Position numbers and translations under genes: made by a program. Below, one piece after another: positions 51,861-56,523 of a stretch of DNA of 56,523 nucleotides (positions within the stretch are counted from its first letter, which is position 1; each line of letters starts with the position of its first letter). The notes under the pieces were generated by a model. It was given only the letters and a program-made list of their open reading frames with translations. It was not told the DNA's origin and did not search any database. Origin of the DNA: an uncultured Erwinia sp. (GTDB lineage: Bacteria; Pseudomonadota; Gammaproteobacteria; Enterobacterales; Enterobacteriaceae); contig CAMIKG010000025.1 of the NCBI GenBank assembly GCA_946221915.1, positions 1-56,523 on the forward strand, read 5' to 3'.

Positions 51861-52802
51861 ATGTTAGACAAAATTTTAAGAATTGCTACCAGGCAAAGTC
51901 CCCTTGCTTTATGGCAAGCACAATATGTACAACAGCGCCTGATGGCCTGCCATCCGGGGCTGCGCGTGGAACTGGTGCCGATGGTGACGCGCGGTGATGT
52001 CATCCTGGATACGCCGTTAGCCAAGGTGGGCGGCAAGGGATTATTCGTCAAAGAACTCGAACTGGCGCTGCTCGAACAACGCGCGGATATCGCCGTGCAT
52101 TCAATGAAAGATGTGCCGGTTGATTTCCCGGACGGCCTGGGGCTGGTGACGATTTGCGAGCGTGACAGCCCGCTCGATGCTTTTGTCTCTAACCGTTATG
52201 ACTCGGTTGATGCGCTGCCGCAGGGTGCGGTGGTGGGCACCTCCAGCCTGCGCCGTCAGTGCCAGCTTAGCGCTCGCCGCCCGGACCTGCAGATCCGCTC
52301 ACTGCGCGGCAACGTCGGCACGCGTCTGGCGAAACTGGACGCTGGCGAGTATGACGCGATTATTCTTGCTGTCGCCGGGCTGAACCGCCTCGGTCTGCAA
52401 GATCGTATTCGTCAGGCCATCCCGGCGGAAGAGTCGCTGCCTGCTGTCGGCCAGGGCGCAGTCGGTATTGAGTGCCGCCTCGACGATCAACAGACGATTG
52501 ATCTGCTGGACGCACTGAACCACGGCGATACTGCGCTGCGCGTGAAAGCCGAGCGGGCGATGAATACCCGTCTTGAAGGCGGCTGTCAGGTGCCAATTGG
52601 CAGCTATGCCGTGCTGGAAGGTGATACGCTGTGGCTGCGCGGTCTGGTCGGTTCGCCGGATGGCACCCAGATGATCCGTGGCGAACGCCGCGGCCCGCAC
52701 GCCGATGCGGAAAAAATGGGCGTCTCGCTGGCCGAAGAGCTGCTCGACAACGGCGCACGTACGATTCTGGCAGAAGTGTATCAGGGGAAACCGCCACTAT
52801 GA
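51861..52802 (+). CDS. hemC: Porphobilinogen deaminase HemC
   Basis: A 313-residue hydroxymethylbilane synthase, same length as E. coli HemC. The dipyrromethane cofactor attaches to the Cys in EGGCQVPIGSY (about residue 242), and the catalytic Asp is in HSMKDVP (about 84). First gene of hemCDXY; the stop overlaps the hemD start as ATGA. Confidence 0.98.
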   Translation: MLDKILRIATRQSPLALWQAQYVQQRLMACHPGLRVELVPMVTRGDVILDTPLAKVGGKGLFVKELELALLEQRADIAVHSMKDVPVDFPDGLGLVTICERDSPLDAFVSNRYDSVDALPQGAVVGTSSLRRQCQLSARRPDLQIRSLRGNVGTRLAKLDAGEYDAIILAVAGLNRLGLQDRIRQAIPAEESLPAVGQGAVGIECRLDDQQTIDLLDALNHGDTALRVKAERAMNTRLEGGCQVPIGSYAVLEGDTLWLRGLVGSPDGTQMIRGERRGPHADAEKMGVSLAEELLDNGARTILAEVYQGKPPL

Positions 52803-53545
52803 CGATTCTGGTCACCCGTCCGTCACCTGCTGCTGAAGAGCTGGTCAGCCGCCTGCGCGCGCTGGGTCGGGTTGCCTGGAGTCTGCCATTGATTGAATTC
52901 ACTCCCGGGCGCGATCTGGATCGCCTGCCGCAGTGGCTGGCTGAACTCTCCGCCGGGGATTTTGTCTTTACGCTGTCGCAACAAGCCATTCATTTCGCGC
53001 AGCCGCTGATGCGCCAGCAGGGTTTAACATGGCCCGCTGGAGTGAACTATTATGCTATAGGCCGCAGCACCGCCCTGGCGATGCATACTGCGACGGGTTA
53101 TGCGGTGGAGTATCCCCATGAGGGAGAGACCAGTGAAGTGCTGATCCAGTTCCCGGCGCTGCAGCGGGTGTCCGGCAAGCGCGCGCTGATTTTGCGTGGC
53201 AACGGCGGCCGTGAATTGCTGGCGGAAACGCTGACTGCGCGTGGCGCTCAGGTGACGTTTTGCGAGTGTTATCAGCGCTGCGCCAAATATTATGATGGCC
53301 TGAGTGAAGGCCGTCGCTGGCGCGATCGCGGCATCGACACCGTGGTGGTAACCAGCGGCGAGATGCTGCAACAACTTTATACGCTGTTCCCGGATATCGA
53401 TCGTCAGGAATGGTTATTGGGCTGTCGACTGGTGGTCGTCAGTGAACGTTTGGCTACCCTGGCCAGGGATTCTGGCTGGCAGGATATTATCGTAGCCGAT
53501 GGGGCTGATAACGATGCGCTGTTGCGTGCGTTACAACAAACTTAA
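52799..53545 (+). CDS. hemD: Uroporphyrinogen-III synthase HemD
   Basis: A 248-residue enzyme (E. coli 246 aa) that closes and inverts ring D of hydroxymethylbilane. The two-domain HUP fold shows MTILVTRPSPAAEEL at the N-terminus, ALILRGNGGRELLAETL in the middle and VVTSGEMLQQL in the C-terminal half. Start at 52799 overlaps hemC by 4 bases; a longer reading from 52631 lies inside hemC and is discarded. Confidence 0.97.
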   Translation: MTILVTRPSPAAEELVSRLRALGRVAWSLPLIEFTPGRDLDRLPQWLAELSAGDFVFTLSQQAIHFAQPLMRQQGLTWPAGVNYYAIGRSTALAMHTATGYAVEYPHEGETSEVLIQFPALQRVSGKRALILRGNGGRELLAETLTARGAQVTFCECYQRCAKYYDGLSEGRRWRDRGIDTVVVTSGEMLQQLYTLFPDIDRQEWLLGCRLVVVSERLATLARDSGWQDIIVADGADNDALLRALQQT

Positions 53546-53562
53546 AAATGGGATGTGCCACA

Positions 53563-54699
53563 ATGACGGAACAAAAAGATTCCTCCGCCATGGTTGAAGA
53601 GACCACCCCAGCGGCAGAAACCGCCGCACCAGCGGAAAAGAAACCGCCTCGCCAGGCGAAAAACAGAGGCGTCGCTCTGGGGGCGCTGGCGATAGTGATC
53701 GCACTGGCGCTGGGTGCCGGACTCCACCTCCATGCGCAACATCAGGCGCAGCAACAAAATGCCGCCACCCAGGCGCTGGCCGATCAACTGTCCGCCCTGC
53801 AGCAGCAGGATAAGAAAGACAAACAGCAGCTCAGCGAACAGCTGGCGGCGCAAACCAGCGCGCTGCAGGCAACCCGCACCCAGCTGGCGACCACCAGCCA
53901 GCAACTGGAAGAGTTAAAAGAGAAAGTCGCCACCATCTCCGGCAATGACTCGCGCACCTGGTTACTGGCGCAGGCGGACTATCTGGTGAAACTGGCAGGT
54001 CGCAAATTATGGAGCGACCAGGACGCCACCACCGCGGCAGCCTTGCTGAAGAGCGCCGATAACAGCCTGGCGGAAATGAACGATCCAAGCCTGATCGAAG
54101 TCCGCCGTGCGCTGACCCAGGATATCAGCAACCTGGCGGCGGTCAGCCAGGTGGATTACGACGGGATTATCCTCAAGCTGAACCAGCTGGCGAATGGCGT
54201 CGATAACCTGCGCCTCGCGGATAATGACAGCGACACCTCACCAATGGATGAAGACAGCGGCGAACTCTCCTCCTCACTGCACGAGTGGCGGCAGAATCTG
54301 GTGAAAAGCTGGCACAAGTTTATGGATGACTTTATTACCGTACGTCGCCGCGACAGCACGGCAGAACCGCTGCTGGCACCCAATCAGGAAGTTTACCTGC
54401 GCGAAAATATTCGCTCGCGCCTGCTGATCGCCTCGCAGGCGGTGCCGCGCCATCAGGATGAAACCTACAAGGCATCAATCGATACGGTATCGACCTGGGT
54501 ACGCGCCTGGTATGACACCAATGACGCCACCACCAAAGCGTTCCTCGCCCAGCTGGATGAATTAAGCCAGCAAAGCGTGTCGATGGATGTGCCGGAAGCG
54601 CTGGAGAGCCAGCCGCTGCTGGATAAACTGATGCAGACGCGGGTACGTAACCTGCTGGCGCAGCCGTCGTCTGGCACGCCGCAACCACAGGGAGAATAA
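53563..54699 (+). CDS. hemX: Membrane protein HemX
   Basis: A 378-residue protein (E. coli 393 aa) with a cytoplasmic Glu/Lys/Pro/Ala-rich N-terminus, one transmembrane helix (GVALGALAIVIALALGAGL, about 37-55), a Gln-rich coiled coil and a periplasmic domain with WLLAQADYLVKLAGRKLWSD. Once annotated as a uroporphyrinogen methyltransferase, but there is no SAM motif; its role is unknown. The start at 53563 (MTEQKDSS) is preferred to an ATG 5 codons earlier. Confidence 0.95.
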   Translation: MTEQKDSSAMVEETTPAAETAAPAEKKPPRQAKNRGVALGALAIVIALALGAGLHLHAQHQAQQQNAATQALADQLSALQQQDKKDKQQLSEQLAAQTSALQATRTQLATTSQQLEELKEKVATISGNDSRTWLLAQADYLVKLAGRKLWSDQDATTAAALLKSADNSLAEMNDPSLIEVRRALTQDISNLAAVSQVDYDGIILKLNQLANGVDNLRLADNDSDTSPMDEDSGELSSSLHEWRQNLVKSWHKFMDDFITVRRRDSTAEPLLAPNQEVYLRENIRSRLLIASQAVPRHQDETYKASIDTVSTWVRAWYDTNDATTKAFLAQLDELSQQSVSMDVPEALESQPLLDKLMQTRVRNLLAQPSSGTPQPQGE

Positions 54700-54701
54700 G
54701 C

Positions 54702-55892
54702 ATGTTAAAAGTGTTTTTGCTTTTTCTTCTGCTGATTGCCGGCGTGGTGATTGGCCCGATGATTGCCGGTCACCAGGGCTATGTGCTGATCCAGACTGAC
54801 AACTGGAATATTGAAACCAGCGTTACCGGGCTGGTGATTATCCTGATTCTGGCGCTGCTGGTGATTCTGGCTGTCGAATGGCTGCTGCGACGCATTTTCC
54901 GCACCGGGGCCAAAACCCGTGGCTGGTTCCTGGGCCGTAAACGCAGCCGTGCGCGCAAGCAAACCCAGGCTGCGCTGATGAAGCTGGCGGAGCGCGATTA
55001 TCAGCAGGTGGAAAAACTGCTGTCGCGTAATGCGGATCACGCAGAACAGCCGGTGGTGAATTATCTGCTGGCGGCGGAAGCGGCACAGGAGCGTGGTGAT
55101 GAAATGCGTGCTAACCAGCATCTGGCGCGTGCCGCCGAGCTGGCGGAGAGCGATCAGCTACCGGTAGAGATCACCCGTGTGCGTATTCAGCTGGCGCGTA
55201 ACGAAGACCATGCAGCGCGCCACGGCGTGGATCGCCTGCTGGAAGTCGCACCGCGCCATCCTGAAGTGCTGCGTCTGGCGGAGCAGGCTTATATCCGCAC
55301 CGGCGCGTGGGCATCACTGTCCGATATTTTGCCGGCGATGGCGAAAGTACAGATTGCCGATGAGCATCATCGCACCGCCCTGCAGCAACAGGCATGGCTG
55401 GGTCTGATGAGCCAGGCAATGGCGGAACAGGGTAGCGAAGGGCTGAAACGCTGGTGGCAGAACCAGAGCCGCAAGACCCGTCACGAGACGGCGCTGCAGG
55501 TGGCAATGGCGGATCATCTGATTGCCTGTGACGATCATGAAACCGCGCAAAACATCGTGCTGGAAGGGCTGAAACGTCAGTATGACGAACGGCTGGTGCT
55601 GCTGATGCCACGGCTGAAAAGCGGCAATCCGGAGCAGCTGGAGAAAGCGTTGCGCCAGCAAATCAAACAGCATGGCGCCACACCGCTGCTGCACAGCACG
55701 CTCGGTCAGCTGCTGATGCAGCATGGTGAGTGGCAGCAGGCCAGCGAAGCGTTCCGTGAAGCGCTGCAGCAGCGTCCTGATGCCTTTGATTATGCGTGGC
55801 TGGCGGATGCGCTTGATCGTCAGCATAAACCCGAAGAGGCAGCGCAGATGCGACGCGATGGGCTGTTACTGACGCTAAAGAATAATCCCTGA
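54702..55892 (+). CDS. hemY: TPR membrane protein HemY
   Basis: A 396-residue inner-membrane protein (E. coli 398 aa) with two N-terminal helices (about 2-20 and 42-62) and a cytoplasmic series of TPR repeats. It is co-transcribed with the heme genes but is not an enzyme of the pathway. The GGAG ribosome site overlaps the end of hemX. Last gene of hemCDXY, followed by a terminator. Confidence 0.96.
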   Translation: MLKVFLLFLLLIAGVVIGPMIAGHQGYVLIQTDNWNIETSVTGLVIILILALLVILAVEWLLRRIFRTGAKTRGWFLGRKRSRARKQTQAALMKLAERDYQQVEKLLSRNADHAEQPVVNYLLAAEAAQERGDEMRANQHLARAAELAESDQLPVEITRVRIQLARNEDHAARHGVDRLLEVAPRHPEVLRLAEQAYIRTGAWASLSDILPAMAKVQIADEHHRTALQQQAWLGLMSQAMAEQGSEGLKRWWQNQSRKTRHETALQVAMADHLIACDDHETAQNIVLEGLKRQYDERLVLLMPRLKSGNPEQLEKALRQQIKQHGATPLLHSTLGQLLMQHGEWQQASEAFREALQQRPDAFDYAWLADALDRQHKPEEAAQMRRDGLLLTLKNNP

Positions 55893-55914
55893 ACGCCACA
55901 CTCATCACAACGTT

Positions 55915-55938
55915 AAGCCGGGCTCGCCCGGCTTTTTT
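55915..55938 (+). terminator. Rho-independent terminator of hemCDXY
   Basis: AAGCCGGG, loop CTCG, CCCGGCTT is an 8-bp stem followed by six T. It lies 22 bp after the hemY stop and before the convergent glmZ terminator. Confidence 0.9.
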
Positions 55939-55957
55939 ACGCCCGTTGATCGCAGGC

Positions 55958-56161
55958 AAAAAAAAACACCTGCCAGAACGGCAGGTGTAAATATCAGGTC
56001 GGTAAGACAACCGATTGGTGCCAGACTCAACGTAGTGTCCAGGATCCAATAAGGTGAAAAACGATATTGGCTGGCAGGACAACTGGCACCCTAAATTGGC
56101 TCTGCATCATTCCCAGGTTTATGAAGCATACGCAAACATAAGGGGTGGAATGAGCATCTAC
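55958..56161 (-). ncRNA. glmZ: Small regulatory RNA GlmZ
   Basis: The minus strand from 56161 reads GTAGATGCTCATTCCA, the known GlmZ 5' end, followed by conserved blocks TTATGTTTGCG, CATAAACCTGGGAATGA and TGCAGAGCC. The glmS-pairing segment GGACACTACGTTGAGT is at 56025-56040. The RNA ends in a terminator, CACCTGCC/GGCAGGTG followed by nine T on the minus strand (55958-55966). About 200 nt, as in E. coli (about 207). GlmZ with Hfq base-pairs with the glmS mRNA and activates glucosamine-6-phosphate synthase. Its position after hemY on the opposite strand matches E. coli. Confidence 0.93.
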
Positions 56162-56172
56162 AGGCATAGTAT

Positions 56173-56188
56173 TGCATATTCCATGCCA
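56173..56188 (-). promoter_or_regulatory. Sigma54 promoter of glmZ
   Basis: On the minus strand TGGCATG-GAAT-ATGCA matches the sigma54 -24/-12 consensus TGGCACG-N4-TTGCA at all but two positions. The GC of the -12 element is 13-14 bp before the G at 56161, the expected RNA start. An overlapping AATACT could serve as a sigma70 -10, but no well-placed -35 was seen. Confidence 0.85.
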
Positions 56189-56278
56189 GCATGGCACTTC
56201 TCAACTTCTGGATTTTAAAAAGCATTTGTTTTCAGCAGATTACTACTTCGCTGCCGGTAAAAGTGGCGCAAATTATCT

Positions 56279-56296
56279 GTCGTCAGAAAGCTACAA
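56279..56296. promoter_or_regulatory. GlrR-like site 1 upstream of glmZ
   Basis: TGTC-N10-TACA matches the GlrR (QseF) consensus TGTC-N10-GACA with one mismatch. Centre about 126 bp upstream of the glmZ start, the usual range for a sigma54 enhancer-binding protein. Confidence 0.65.
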
Positions 56297-56309
56297 CAGC
56301 TCAGCGCGG

Positions 56310-56327
56310 CGTCGTCAATTGGCGACA
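56310..56327. promoter_or_regulatory. GlrR-like site 2 upstream of glmZ
   Basis: CGTC-N10-GACA, one mismatch from TGTC-N10-GACA; centre about 157 bp upstream of the glmZ start. Confidence 0.65.
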
Positions 56328-56372
56328 ATGAGTGTAAGATTATTAAAATTACATTAATAACAATGGATTATA

Positions 56373-56390
56373 TGTCACAAGATGGAGACG
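56373..56390. promoter_or_regulatory. GlrR-like site 3 upstream of glmZ
   Basis: TGTC-N10-GACG, one mismatch from TGTC-N10-GACA; centre about 220 bp upstream of the glmZ start. Three such sites are also reported upstream of enteric glmY and glmZ genes. Confidence 0.6.
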
Positions 56391-56480
56391 CATCTCATTT
56401 TACCGCGTGAAAAACAGACGACTCAGCGGAAAGAAAAGCAGAAGCAGGATGACGAAAAAGTGGGGAAAGCTACAAACGTA

Positions 56481-56508
56481 AAAAGCCCGCTTTTTCAAGC
56501 GGGCTTTT
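56481..56508 (-). terminator. Terminator of the tRNA operon
   Basis: AAAAGCCCGCTT, loop TTTC, AAGCGGGCTTTT is a 12-bp perfect stem with T-runs on both strands. It lies 6 bp after the tRNA 3' end and would terminate that operon before glmZ. Confidence 0.85.
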
Positions 56509-56514
56509 CGAATA

Positions 56515-56523
56515 TGGTCGGCG
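56515..56523 (-). tRNA. 3' end of a tRNA gene, probably tRNA-Pro (proM)
   Basis: The last nine bases, read on the minus strand, are CGCCGACCA, an acceptor strand plus encoded CCA. They match the 3' end of E. coli proM (tRNA-Pro UGG), which in E. coli closes the argX-hisR-leuT-proM operon in the same neighbourhood. The gene runs out of the window, so identity rests on nine bases and context. Confidence 0.7.

Noticed and set aside
56172..56357. 61-codon open frame on the plus strand upstream of glmZ
   Set aside because: Overlaps the sigma54 promoter and two of the GlrR-like sites, has no ribosome site and no recognisable product.
1..56523. CRISPR arrays, prophage genes, complete insertion sequences
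   Set aside because: No regularly spaced direct repeats, phage structural genes or transposase frames were seen on either strand.

Overview
This window reads as chromosomal backbone of an enteric gammaproteobacterium. Most proteins are recognisably close to their Escherichia coli counterparts, and gene order follows the E. coli 85-87 min region (hemG to hemY, then glmZ and the proM tRNA). The pattern of inserted and missing genes fits the Erwiniaceae (Pantoea/Erwinia-like); that genus-level placement is inference from recall, not a search. No prophage, insertion sequence, integrase island or CRISPR array is visible.

Layout. 71-4056 (minus): hemG, trkH, yigZ, pepQ. 4244-7603 (plus): fadBA behind a FadR operator. 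7693-9925 (minus): fre, ubiD. 10058-10546 (plus): rfaH. 10663-19106 (minus): a second-type hemB, tatD, tatCBA, ubiB-ubiJ-ubiE, rmuC. 19427-25257: udp, dlhH, metE/metR (divergent), and a yehS-like gene. 25290-34899: yigM, an inserted glpT, yigL, pldB, rhtB, rhtC, recQ, pldA, yigI. 35065-43925: rarD, an AbrB-family membrane protein, corA with a leader ORF, uvrD, yigB, xerC, yigA, dapF, followed by lptM. 44256-48666 (minus): a four-gene accessory operon. 49022-56523: cyaA, divergent hemCDXY, the sRNA gene glmZ, and the last nine bases of a tRNA gene, probably tRNA-Pro.

The main novelty candidate is the operon at 44256-48666. It encodes, in transcription order, a PLP-dependent alpha-oxoamine synthase, a SAM methyltransferase with an extra C-terminal domain, a stand-alone amino-acid-type adenylating enzyme and a RimL-like N-acetyltransferase. 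The four genes are translationally coupled, preceded by an AT-rich leader with a sigma70-like promoter, and sit exactly where cyaY (frataxin) lies between lptM and cyaA in E. coli. Together they look like a small biosynthetic unit for an N-acylated or methylated aminoketone-type metabolite; the product is unknown.

Other notable items: glmZ has a sigma54 -24/-12 promoter and three GlrR-like sites; udp has two CRP sites exactly 52 bp apart around a CytR-like site; glpT has a class II CRP promoter; corA has an 18-codon leader ORF (corL-like); hemB lacks the zinc-site cysteines; and two copies of a palindromic MITE-like repeat plus several GC-rich hairpin repeats lie in intergenic gaps.
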